The notes under the pieces are model-generated. The model saw nothing but the letters and a program-made list of their open reading frames with translations, was not told the origin of the DNA and searched no databases. Position numbers and translations under genes: made by a program. Positions 14,412 to 20,931 of a stretch of 64,000 nucleotides of DNA are shown here, in pieces (within the stretch, counting starts at the first letter, position 1; every line of letters begins with the position of its first letter). The stretch covers positions 18,788 through 82,787 of the forward strand of contig JBAYMT010000003.1 in the NCBI GenBank assembly GCA_041663305.1. The letters run 5' to 3'. This stretch comes from Minisyncoccus sp041663305 (GTDB taxonomy: Bacteria; Patescibacteriota; Minisyncoccia; Minisyncoccales; Minisyncoccaceae).

Positions 14412-15368
14412 ATGCAATCTAATTTCTGGAAAAAACTAAAAAAACCAATCATCGTTTCAGCTCCAATGTCAGGAGTCACAGACGATGCATTTAGACTTAT
14501 GTTTCTAAAATATGGGAGACCAGATGTTTTTTGGACAGAGTTTGTTTCTGTTGAGGGACTATTTTCTAAAGGACGAGACAACTGTCTTAAAATACTAAAA
14601 TTTTCTCCCGAAGAACATCCAATAGTTGCTCAAATTTTTGGCTCAGACCCCTTATACTTCAAAAAAACAGCCGAGGAAATAGAAAGACTTGGTTTTGATG
14701 GCATAGATATCAACATGGGATGTCCCGATAAGACAATAGAGCAGAGAGGGGCAGGCGCAGCATTAATAAAAAACGTTGAACTAGCAAAACAAATAATTAG
14801 AGCAACAAAAGAAGGGGCAAAGAAAATTCCTGTCTCAGTAAAAACTCGTCTTGGATATCATGAAAATCAAATTGAAAAATGGATTGTACCACTCCTACAA
14901 GAAAACATTGCCACACTAACAATACATCTTCGCACCAGAAAAGAAATGTATAAAGCTCCTGCGCAGTGGGAATCAGCAAAAGAAATTGTAAGGTTAAGAG
15001 ATTTATATTCTCCAGAAACATTGATTATTGGAAATGGAGATGTAAAATCACTTCTGCAAGCGCATGAATTAGCCAAAGATAATAGGCTTGACGGAATTAT
15101 GATTGGACGAGCTAGTTTAGGAAATCCTTGGCTTTTTTCGGACAGATTACCTCGGGCTTCAGAAAAAATAAAAGCTATTATTGAACATACAGAATTTTTT
15201 AATGATCCTAAAAGATTTAATGCCATGAAAAAACATTACCACGCATACGCAAAAGGATTCAATGGAGCTAAAGAACTAAGAGATAGACTAATGGAAACTA
15301 AAAATTATTCTGAAGTTAAAAAAATAACAGAAGAATTTCTCTCCCGCCCAAGCATTAGGGAAGAATAG
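14412..15368 (+). CDS. dus: tRNA-dihydrouridine synthase
   Basis: A 318-residue FMN TIM-barrel enzyme that reduces uridine to dihydrouridine in the tRNA D-loop using NADPH. Motifs: APMSGVTD at residues ~17-24, catalytic cysteine in NMGCPDKTI (~102-110), KTRLGY, HLRTR, GNGDV and the FMN-phosphate site IGRASLGNPWLF. Length is normal for the family, and the DusB-like branch is likely. It is preceded by a consensus promoter and a terminator-like leader rather than a Shine-Dalgarno. It stands alone between unknown genes. Confidence 0.93.
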   Translation: MQSNFWKKLKKPIIVSAPMSGVTDDAFRLMFLKYGRPDVFWTEFVSVEGLFSKGRDNCLKILKFSPEEHPIVAQIFGSDPLYFKKTAEEIERLGFDGIDINMGCPDKTIEQRGAGAALIKNVELAKQIIRATKEGAKKIPVSVKTRLGYHENQIEKWIVPLLQENIATLTIHLRTRKEMYKAPAQWESAKEIVRLRDLYSPETLIIGNGDVKSLLQAHELAKDNRLDGIMIGRASLGNPWLFSDRLPRASEKIKAIIEHTEFFNDPKRFNAMKKHYHAYAKGFNGAKELRDRLMETKNYSEVKKITEEFLSRPSIREE

Positions 15369-15511
15369 TGCCATTTCCAAAAACAAAATTTCTACATCAC
15401 AAAAAAAGAAAAAAGCCCTTTTGGGCTATTACAAAATATTACTGGTGGAGTATTTTTTATTAGAATAGAACATGATATACTATACAAAATAACCAAACTA
15501 AAACTAATATC

Positions 15512-16657
15512 ATGTTAATAGGACGAATAGCCATATATGTACTAATTATTATTTTCACGGTAGCGCTCGAGCAAGAAACTGGATGCGATTTTTCTTTTTT
15601 CGGTTCAAAGGGTGACTGCGCAACAGCGTTTAATTTAGCCACGATATCTCTAATAACATTATTTATCGCTTTGTTTGATTTGATAATTTCACTATTAGCT
15701 TTTCTTGTAAGGTATAATAAGAAAGATCCTGGATTTAAAGAATTCTTTTCCAAAACACTTAAATTTTGCAAAAAGTTTAAAAATATTCTGATAAGCATTT
15801 TTATTCTCATTATTCTACTTCTTTTTATTGGACTAACAAAGCTTGGATATATAGAAAATTATCTAAACATTACTTCACTATATCCAGATACCGCACTGAT
15901 AGAAAATGTTGAGAAAAAAAATTTAAATAAAATAAGGCAATTAATTAAAGATGGATTTAATATAAACGCAGCCAATGAGGATAAAGAAACAGCATTAATG
16001 TTTGCAGCCGACAGTAAAGAAGTAGAAATAGTAAAAGAATTAATCAAGGCCGGAGCCAATGTTAATGCAAGGGATGCTTATAACAATACACCACTTGTCT
16101 TCGCAATTAGATATACTAAGGGAGACGAGGGTTTAGAAACAGTAAAAGAATTAATTAAGGCTGGCGCTGACGTAAATGCAAAAGCTACCAATCAAGGACT
16201 CCCCATACTAGCTATTGCCTATAACCCCAAAATAGTAAAAGAATTAATTAAGGCTGGCGCTGACGTAAATGCGACATCTGATGATGGATATACAATACTG
16301 ATGAACTACATATACGGAGAGAATAGCTTAGAAAATACACAAGAACTAATCAAAGCCGGAGCCAATGTTAATGCACAAAACAATGACACGGCCTTAATGT
16401 TTGCGATCAGACGCGGATGTACAGAAATTGCACAAGAACTAATCAAAGCCGGAGCTAATGTTAATGCACAAAACAATGACCTAGAAACGGCACTAATGCT
16501 AGCTTCTCGTGGAAATATTGACATCGTAAAAGAACTTATTAAAAATAATGCAGATGTAAATATTAAAAATGATCAAAATCATACAGCCCTAGACTATGCT
16601 GCTAATTTCAAACAGATAGAAATAACCAAAATCCTAAAAGAAGCTGGGGCAAAATAA
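15512..16657 (+). CDS. Membrane-anchored ankyrin-repeat protein
   Basis: A 381-residue protein with three hydrophobic segments in the first 115 residues (about 4-20, 42-66 and 92-110). About seven ankyrin repeats then run to the end. The repeat consensus is ELIKAGA(N/D)VNA with ALMFA helices (from residue ~128). Adjacent repeats are nearly identical at DNA level (for example TTAATTAAGGCTGGCGCTGA at two sites), a sign of recent repeat expansion. Ankyrin arrays bind proteins; in host-associated bacteria they often contact host factors, but here the repeats would face one side of the cell's own membrane. A TATACT box lies about 35 bases before the ATG, with no clear ribosome-binding site. Confidence 0.85.
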   Translation: MLIGRIAIYVLIIIFTVALEQETGCDFSFFGSKGDCATAFNLATISLITLFIALFDLIISLLAFLVRYNKKDPGFKEFFSKTLKFCKKFKNILISIFILIILLLFIGLTKLGYIENYLNITSLYPDTALIENVEKKNLNKIRQLIKDGFNINAANEDKETALMFAADSKEVEIVKELIKAGANVNARDAYNNTPLVFAIRYTKGDEGLETVKELIKAGADVNAKATNQGLPILAIAYNPKIVKELIKAGADVNATSDDGYTILMNYIYGENSLENTQELIKAGANVNAQNNDTALMFAIRRGCTEIAQELIKAGANVNAQNNDLETALMLASRGNIDIVKELIKNNADVNIKNDQNHTALDYAANFKQIEITKILKEAGAK

Positions 16658-16753
16658 TAAAAATTAGTACATCCCTGAACACAATAGGTAATAATTTTAA
16701 AAACTAGGTTAGAATAATCCCCATTACTGACACACTCTCCAGTTTCCCTTACG

Positions 16754-16779
16754 CCCCCTCCTAACACAGGGGGGGTTTT
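16754..16779 (+). terminator. Intrinsic terminator
   Basis: CCCCCT-CCTAACAC-AGGGGG stem followed by TTTT, about 100 bases after the ankyrin gene. Confidence 0.75.
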
Positions 16780-16795
16780 ATATGCAGAAATCCTC

Positions 16796-16845
16796 GCCCC
16801 CTACACATTTTCTCAATTTTAGGCTATCATAAAACCACAATTCAA
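16796..16845 (+). repeat. Dispersed 50-bp element, copy B
   Basis: Partner of 13821-13869. It sits directly before the structured RNA candidate and could carry its promoter (CAATTTTAGGCTAT shared core). Confidence 0.5.
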
Positions 16846-16849
16846 TAAG

Positions 16850-16992
16850 CCTAAACCTTAGTTTTTCTAAGGCATGGCAACAAACCAACCGCGGATAAAG
16901 TGCTCTTCATCAGACACCGTGGTTGGTCATATCCTCGAAAGGGGGTATGGGTAGCGAAAGCTATCACTGGTGGGGAGCTTTTTGTTTCCCAC
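16850..16992 (+). ncRNA. Candidate structured non-coding RNA, unidentified
   Basis: Five successive stems: CCTTAG/CTAAGG (16856-16872); CCAACCGCGG with CCGTGGTTGG (16885-16894 / 16917-16926, one G-U); CATATCC/GGGTATG (16928-16949); GGTAGC-GAAA-GCTATC with a GNRA tetraloop (16950-16965); and GTGGGGA/TTCCCAC (16970-16992). The stretch is far richer in G+C than the surrounding gap, and no frame codes well. It lacks a final T run; a terminator lies at 17049. I do not match it to tmRNA, RNase P RNA, SRP RNA, 6S RNA or a known riboswitch. The rest of the 16658-17106 gap holds only the terminator and element B. Confidence 0.45.
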
Positions 16993-17048
16993 AAATAACA
17001 AATATAAACCAACCACAAATATGAAACTCTAACTTTTTATTTTACTGC

Positions 17049-17073
17049 CTCGCTTTGCGAGTCTTTTCGTTTT
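17049..17073 (+). terminator. Intrinsic terminator after the RNA candidate
   Basis: CTCGC-TTT-GCGAG followed by TCTTTTCGTTTT. Confidence 0.65.
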
Positions 17074-17106
17074 GCTAAAGCAAATTAACAAACTAAATAC
17101 AGACTA

Positions 17107-18150
17107 ATGGAAAAATACATTTGTGCTAATTGCGGATTTCAAGGCAGACCTACAAAGATAGGCAGAGTAAAAATAATCAAAGAATTACTTTTTTGGTTAT
17201 CGCTTAGAGTTATTAACGTTTTTTATTTTTTATGGGAAACATGCCCAAAATACAACGCTTGCCCAAAATGCAAACAGGGAAGTATGACAGCAATCCTTTA
17301 TATGGATTTTCCTTCGTACTATTCCATATATGCCAGAGCTTACACGCTAGCATTTATTACATTGCAAAAAACAAGCTTGCAGGACATAAAAAGCCAAAAA
17401 CACATTTTAAAAGAAATAGCAACTATTTTCCAATTTATCGGATACCCCATAAATTTGGTACTTCACGAAATTGAATCGTTTGATCAATTAATCAATCAAC
17501 TAATCTTGTTATCAAACAGTAGCGACTTTGAAATCGCCTCTCTTTGCATAGAAATATTAAACAAACTTGATATCAAAGAAACAAAACAAAAAGAAAAAAT
17601 TGATATCGTTATCGCCAATTACATTGAAAGTATAAAAGAGCTTTCCAAACAAAAAGAAAAAGCCGTTCAAAACGCTTTTGGAGAAAAAGGATTAGCTAAT
17701 TTGTGTATTGATACTCCCATAATTCGGCAAGCGCTTTTTAAAACATCCTTGGCAGACCCCTCGCTTTATATATTGGTAAATTCAGATATCTTTAACGACT
17801 ACGAACTGCGACAAATATTTCAAAGTCTTGTGCTTGCAAATAGGGAAGGGTTTATAAAACTTATAAAACATTACAACTACAATCCACCCTTTGAACTTAA
17901 AAGATACGTTTCGTTTTTGATAATATGCTCGCTATATTATGGCTCTATAAATTACTCTATTATAAAGGAATTATTAAATACGCTAGAAAAAATTGGCATA
18001 TCAAAAACCGACACCGAAGAATTAAGAAACTCTTTCAAAAGACTCTGCAACTCGCAAGACGGAAAATACAAAAAAATAATTAAAAAATTCATCAAAAACA
18101 ATTTACACTGCAACAGCGAAGAGTTCCTAAAACGTAAACCCAAAACCTAA
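17107..18150 (+). CDS. Zinc-ribbon plus helical-repeat protein, unknown function
   Basis: A 347-residue protein. The N-terminus is a zinc ribbon split by a hydrophobic insert: CANCGF at residue 6 and CPKYNACPKC at about residue 46, with FWLSLRVINVFYFLW between them. The rest is all helical, with the look of an armadillo/HEAT-like solenoid (EIASLCIEILNKLDI, ELKRYVSFLIICSLYY). No enzyme motif. It ends in a basic tail (EFLKRKPKT). No Shine-Dalgarno. A very strong GC-rich terminator follows. Unrecognised family. Confidence 0.6.
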   Translation: MEKYICANCGFQGRPTKIGRVKIIKELLFWLSLRVINVFYFLWETCPKYNACPKCKQGSMTAILYMDFPSYYSIYARAYTLAFITLQKTSLQDIKSQKHILKEIATIFQFIGYPINLVLHEIESFDQLINQLILLSNSSDFEIASLCIEILNKLDIKETKQKEKIDIVIANYIESIKELSKQKEKAVQNAFGEKGLANLCIDTPIIRQALFKTSLADPSLYILVNSDIFNDYELRQIFQSLVLANREGFIKLIKHYNYNPPFELKRYVSFLIICSLYYGSINYSIIKELLNTLEKIGISKTDTEELRNSFKRLCNSQDGKYKKIIKKFIKNNLHCNSEEFLKRKPKT

Positions 18151-18155
18151 AACAT

Positions 18156-18193
18156 CGAGGCCCGGCCTTGACCGAGGCCGGGCCTCGTCTTTT
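18156..18193 (+). terminator. Very strong GC-rich intrinsic terminator
   Basis: A perfect 12-bp stem pairs 18156-18167 with 18176-18187 (CGAGGCCCGGCC / GGCCGGGCCTCG), then a T run. The next TTGACA begins two bases later. Confidence 0.95.
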
Positions 18194-18194
18194 A

Positions 18195-18223
18195 TTGACA
18201 AACATATCCTTTTTTTGTAGTAT
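18195..18223 (+). promoter_or_regulatory. Promoter of the 18244 gene
   Basis: TTGACA (18195-18200), 17-base spacer, TAGTAT (18218-18223). Confidence 0.75.
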
Positions 18224-18243
18224 CCCAACAAAAGGGGATTAAG

Positions 18244-18447
18244 ATGAAACGTGAGGAGAGGTGCAGATGCACCGAAGAAGGGTGTGGCGGTATTCTTGAT
18301 ACCATTAGCACCACGCAAATAAGTTTTGCCGGTCTAGTACGGCTTGTATGTTTCTGCCCAAAATGCGGGTGTATGCATTACGGCACCGGTTATAAACTCC
18401 GTCTCAGAGGAGAAAAAAAGGTCTTTCGAACATGGAGGGTAGAATGA
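18244..18447 (+). CDS. Small zinc-ribbon protein
   Basis: A 67-residue protein with four-cysteine ribbon CRCTEEGC ... CFCPKCGC and a basic tail (KLRLRGEKKVFRTWRVE). AAAGGGG lies 7 bases before the ATG. It has its own promoter and terminator, the cassette style of this region. Probably a nucleic-acid or protein-binding ribbon; the exact role is unknown. Ends with TGA. Confidence 0.7.
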   Translation: MKREERCRCTEEGCGGILDTISTTQISFAGLVRLVCFCPKCGCMHYGTGYKLRLRGEKKVFRTWRVE

Positions 18448-18448
18448 T

Positions 18449-18481
18449 CCGCATAAAACACTATTTTAATGCGGTTTTTTT
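18449..18481 (+). terminator. Intrinsic terminator
   Basis: CCGCAT (18449-18454) pairs with ATGCGG (18469-18474), followed by seven T. Confidence 0.85.
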
Positions 18482-18482
18482 A

Positions 18483-18512
18483 TTGACAAAAAATATAGTT
18501 TGGCTCAATAAT
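18483..18512 (+). promoter_or_regulatory. Promoter giving a leaderless transcript
   Basis: TTGACA (18483-18488), 17-18 base spacer, AATAAT-like -10 (18507-18512). The ATG follows after five bases. Confidence 0.7.
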
Positions 18513-18517
18513 TAGTT

Positions 18518-18670
18518 ATGTCACTTTGTCCAGTATGCGGAGGAGAGCCTTGTAGTTGCCCAGCCGAAGAAAATAAAACACTTTTTCAGCGACTAGGACT
18601 AGATACTATTGGCCCCCCAAAGTTATTACGACCAATTACGTATTTACCTCCTAAAGACCCTTTTACATAA
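18518..18670 (+). CDS. 50-residue zinc-knuckle protein, probably leaderless
   Basis: The frame encodes 50 residues beginning MSLCPVCGGEPCSCP, a CxxC...CxC metal knuckle. A proline-rich end (LPPKDPF) follows. There is no ribosome-binding site, and the ATG is 5 bases from the -10 box. The terminator stem overlaps the stop codon. Likely a real micro-protein; function unknown. Confidence 0.6.
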   Translation: MSLCPVCGGEPCSCPAEENKTLFQRLGLDTIGPPKLLRPITYLPPKDPFT

Positions 18671-18689
18671 ATACAGGGTTTCTTTTTTT
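18656..18689 (+). terminator. Intrinsic terminator overlapping the stop codon
   Basis: ACCCT pairs with AGGGT (18675-18679) across the TAA; a seven-T run ends at 18689. Confidence 0.65.
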
Positions 18690-18721
18690 AAAGACTTCAT
18701 CTTTAATTTTACCAAAAACAT

Positions 18722-19309
18722 ATGGAACAACTAAATATAACCTACACCCAAGCTCAAGATTTGGTAAATAAATATATCACCGAGCCAATTACCAAAATGC
18801 ATCTTCGGGAGTCCGAAGTTTTTATGCGCGCACTTGCCAAAAAATTTAACGAAGATGAAGAACAATGGGGAATAATAGGACTACTTCACGATATAGACTG
18901 GGATATAACAAAAAGTAATCCAGCACATCATTGCCTTGAAGCGCAAAATATACTCAAAGAAGCGGGCGCTAGCGATTTTTTAATTGAAACAATTGTTTCC
19001 CATGTGTATGGGCTAGACAAAATTACCGAAATAAAAAACAAACAACGCTCAACAAGAATTCAATATTGTCTTGCTGCTGCCGAAACACTAACAGGATTGA
19101 TAGTGTCGTCGGCATTAGTGCAGCCCGACAAAAGGCTTAGCAGTGTAAGCTTGGAATCACTCAAGAAAAAATTTAAAAACAAAGCTTTTGCCGCAAAATG
19201 CAACCGCAACATCATAATGGAATGCGAAAAAGCCGGTATACCACTAGATGAATTTTTACAAATAGGCCTAACATCCCTGCAAAGCATTTCAAGCGAACTA
19301 GGTTTATAA
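18722..19309 (+). CDS. HD-domain phosphohydrolase
   Basis: A 195-residue protein of the HD superfamily. The metal ligands are visible as H27 (KMHLRES), the HD pair in IGLLHDIDWD (~H56-D57), and later histidines in NPAHHCLEA and IVSHVYG. Such small HD proteins hydrolyse nucleotides or related phosphoesters; relatives are annotated as HDIG-domain hydrolases. The C-terminal 50 residues form a helical tail. The ATG is 5-6 bases from a run of A with little Shine-Dalgarno. It is followed within 8 bases by the next promoter. Confidence 0.85.
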   Translation: MEQLNITYTQAQDLVNKYITEPITKMHLRESEVFMRALAKKFNEDEEQWGIIGLLHDIDWDITKSNPAHHCLEAQNILKEAGASDFLIETIVSHVYGLDKITEIKNKQRSTRIQYCLAAAETLTGLIVSSALVQPDKRLSSVSLESLKKKFKNKAFAAKCNRNIIMECEKAGIPLDEFLQIGLTSLQSISSELGL

Positions 19310-19316
19310 TCCCACA

Positions 19317-19345
19317 TTGACTTTTTCCGATATCAAGACAATACT
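19317..19345 (+). promoter_or_regulatory. Promoter of the 19364 gene
   Basis: TTGACT (19317-19322), 17-base spacer, AATACT (19340-19345). Confidence 0.65.
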
Positions 19346-19363
19346 AGCCTTAGAGGAAAAAGT

Positions 19364-19522
19364 ATGAATTTTATTGAAGTGTCCCAAGGAACGCTAACCG
19401 CAGAGCAACTCGCAAAACTACACTTCGCACTAGGGAATACCACCCAACAAACAATAAAGCCGATTGTAGTTCTTTCTCAAGAACAATTAGCGCAATTGAA
19501 AGCAAATAGCGAGAGCGACTAG
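19364..19522 (+). CDS. 52-residue protein, unknown function
   Basis: Begins MNFIEVSQGTLTAEQLAKLH and ends in a helical, glutamine-rich segment (LSQEQLAQLKANSESD). TAGAGG lies 9 bases before the ATG. Promoter and terminator frame it tightly, so it is likely expressed. No motif recognised. Confidence 0.6.
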   Translation: MNFIEVSQGTLTAEQLAKLHFALGNTTQQTIKPIVVLSQEQLAQLKANSESD

Positions 19523-19535
19523 AACGCCAACAAAT

Positions 19536-19559
19536 CCCACCAACATCGTGGGCTTTTTT
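19536..19559 (+). terminator. Intrinsic terminator
   Basis: CCCAC-CAACATC-GTGGG followed by C and six T. Confidence 0.85.
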
Positions 19560-19587
19560 ATTTCCTTTCCGTTATTGCAGTTGTTTG

Positions 19588-19849
19588 CCTGTCATTGCGA
19601 ACAACGTCATTGCGAGGAATGACTGCGTCCACCGTCTTTGTCCTTCGTAGCTCAGAGAGCGAAGAAGGAAGCCTTGGCGAAGAAGGACTGCGACCTCCGT
19701 AGCCTTGGCGAAGGAGGAAGCAACCTCACTCTTCACCCCTTGTCATTGCGATCCGCCTTTGGCGGAGAAGCAATCTATAAAGATGCCTTCAAGCTTTCTT
19801 GAGAAAGCCTCAATGTACTAATTACTGATTACCAATTACGAATTACTAA
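19588..19849. repeat. Composite intergenic repeat, copy 3 (all modules)
   Basis: Two or three TGTCATTGCGA heads with internal CTGCG(T/A)CC-ACCG sub-repeats, a palindrome AGCTTTCTTGAGAAAGCCT (19791-19808), and a tail of ACTAATTACTGATTACC-type units (19815-19849). It fills the gap of 370 bases between 19522 and 19893 together with the next promoter. Confidence 0.85.
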
Positions 19850-19856
19850 AATATTA

Positions 19857-19885
19857 TTGACATCAATCCAATAATGGATTATATA
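19857..19885 (+). promoter_or_regulatory. Promoter giving a leaderless transcript
   Basis: TTGACA (19857-19862), 17-base spacer, TATATA (19880-19885). The GTG start follows at 19893. Confidence 0.75.
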
Positions 19886-19892
19886 AATTATT

Positions 19893-20030
19893 GTGCAAAG
19901 CGAACAAGTAGGGACCTGTACGCTCGAGAGAACAATAATCAACGGCGAAACATGGTACAAATGCAAATGCAATAAAGTTCCATGGAAGGATCATTGCCCC
20001 AACTGTGGACGTATGGCGCCAAAAACATAA
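19893..20030 (+). CDS. 45-residue zinc-ribbon protein, probably leaderless
   Basis: Starts at GTG 7 bases after the -10 box; an in-frame TAA at 19884-19886 leaves no better start. The product has cysteine pairs CKC and CPNCG and a WYKCKCNKVPWKDHCP core, resembling the C-terminal part of the 8817 zinc-ribbon protein (W-x-D-H-C-x-x-C-G). It is probably a distant paralogue of it. No Shine-Dalgarno. Confidence 0.6.
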   Translation: MQSEQVGTCTLERTIINGETWYKCKCNKVPWKDHCPNCGRMAPKT

Positions 20031-20049
20031 GTACGAGAGTACTTTTTTT
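20029..20049 (+). terminator. Intrinsic terminator overlapping the stop codon
   Basis: AAGTAC-GAGA-GTACTT, then T run to 20049. Confidence 0.8.
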
Positions 20050-20067
20050 CTTACTCCAATAATTTTA

Positions 20068-20096
20068 TTGACAAACAAGCTCTGCCATACTACAAG
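20068..20096 (+). promoter_or_regulatory. Promoter of the 20116 gene
   Basis: TTGACA (20068-20073), 17-base spacer and a weak TACAAG -10 (20091-20096). Confidence 0.5.
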
Positions 20097-20115
20097 AAAG
20101 ATAGAGGAAGTCACG

Positions 20116-20505
20116 ATGTACATTTTTACAACACTGTACCTATGGGTATTTAAAAAACGGCTTTTTGAAGAAAGTTTTGGAATCGCCTTTCCTAAAACAG
20201 AAGCGGAAAGAAACAAAATCGCTCCAGAAATCAAAAAGGCACTTACCCAAATTTGCGGAGAAATGGAATCGGCCAAAACCGAATTGGAAAAGCATGGGCT
20301 ATCAACCTTTTCCAATCCCAACCCTGTTACTGCGACATGGTGCATCGCAGCAACAAAACAAAAGACGGAAAAAGAAGAATTATACGCAAAACTTTCGCGT
20401 CTTGCGCGTTGGGCAGGGTATTCGCCTTTGTTTTTCGAAAAAATCGAAAACACGGCAAAAGAAATCGGAAAGGACGGTGGCCTAACTTTTTCCACCGGAA
20501 CATAG
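20116..20505 (+). CDS. Protein of unknown function
   Basis: 129 residues, soluble and helical with many lysines (EIKKALTQICGEMESAKTELEKHG, shown in part as KTELEKHG). An aromatic start YIFTTLYLWVF could be a short amphipathic or membrane-contact segment. An in-frame extension to 20005 crosses the preceding terminator, so I use ATG 20116, which has AGAGGAAG six bases upstream. No family recognised. Confidence 0.6.
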   Translation: MYIFTTLYLWVFKKRLFEESFGIAFPKTEAERNKIAPEIKKALTQICGEMESAKTELEKHGLSTFSNPNPVTATWCIAATKQKTEKEELYAKLSRLARWAGYSPLFFEKIENTAKEIGKDGGLTFSTGT

Positions 20506-20525
20506 ACCAAATGGTCTTTTTTTTA
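20504..20525 (+). terminator. Intrinsic terminator
   Basis: AGACCA-AA-TGGTCT, then a long T run. Confidence 0.85.
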
Positions 20526-20534
20526 TTACTTCTA

Positions 20535-20563
20535 TTGACACACCAGATAAAAAATTGTATTTT
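20535..20563 (+). promoter_or_regulatory. Promoter of the 20583 gene
   Basis: TTGACA (20535-20540), 17-base spacer, TATTTT (20558-20563). Confidence 0.75.
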
Positions 20564-20582
20564 AAAATCAGAGGTATGAAAA

Positions 20583-20864
20583 ATGCCAAACATTGAAGTA
20601 TATGGAAAGGAAAAAAAAGACCAGCAAGAAGTAATCAATGCAATTTATGCGATTTTTCTTCACAATTTTCCCGAAAAGTTTGATGATGTCGTCATAACTT
20701 TTGTTAATTCAGGGGTGTATGATCTTTTTGGGAGTAAAAAGCCATTCGTTCGGGTATATCACACAAATTTGGAAGAAGCAAAGCAGATAGCAAAGGTTTT
20801 ATCTGCATATATGGATGCCGAAGTTATGCTGCTGACCGCATTTTTCGAAAACAGCAAAGCATGA
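20583..20864 (+). CDS. Small tautomerase-like protein, tentative
   Basis: 93 residues beginning M-P-N-I, with helix-strand pattern KKDQQEVINAIYAIFLHNF, VVITFVNSGVYDL and a second helix EEAKQIAKVLSAYM. A proline at position 2 and the beta-alpha-beta arrangement suggest the tautomerase/MIF fold, whose Pro1 is the catalytic base after Met removal. Enzymatic role is unproven. AGAGG lies upstream of the ATG. Confidence 0.5.
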   Translation: MPNIEVYGKEKKDQQEVINAIYAIFLHNFPEKFDDVVITFVNSGVYDLFGSKKPFVRVYHTNLEEAKQIAKVLSAYMDAEVMLLTAFFENSKA

Positions 20865-20884
20865 ACCAAAAAGGTTCTTTTTTT
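20863..20884 (+). terminator. Intrinsic terminator
   Basis: GAACC-AAAAA-GGTTC, then seven T. Confidence 0.85.
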
Positions 20885-20931
20885 AATTTAAAACTCTTTT
20901 CTATTTTCTATTTTTTTGGTAAAATTACCTT

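Noticed and set aside
16880..16930. Hammerhead-like CTGATGA on the minus strand
   Set aside because: No stem II followed by CGAAA or GAAA at the required place; the strong stems fit the plus strand equally well.
20005..20115. N-terminal extension of the 20116 gene
   Set aside because: Crosses the terminator and promoter between the two cassettes; ATG 20116 has a good ribosome site.
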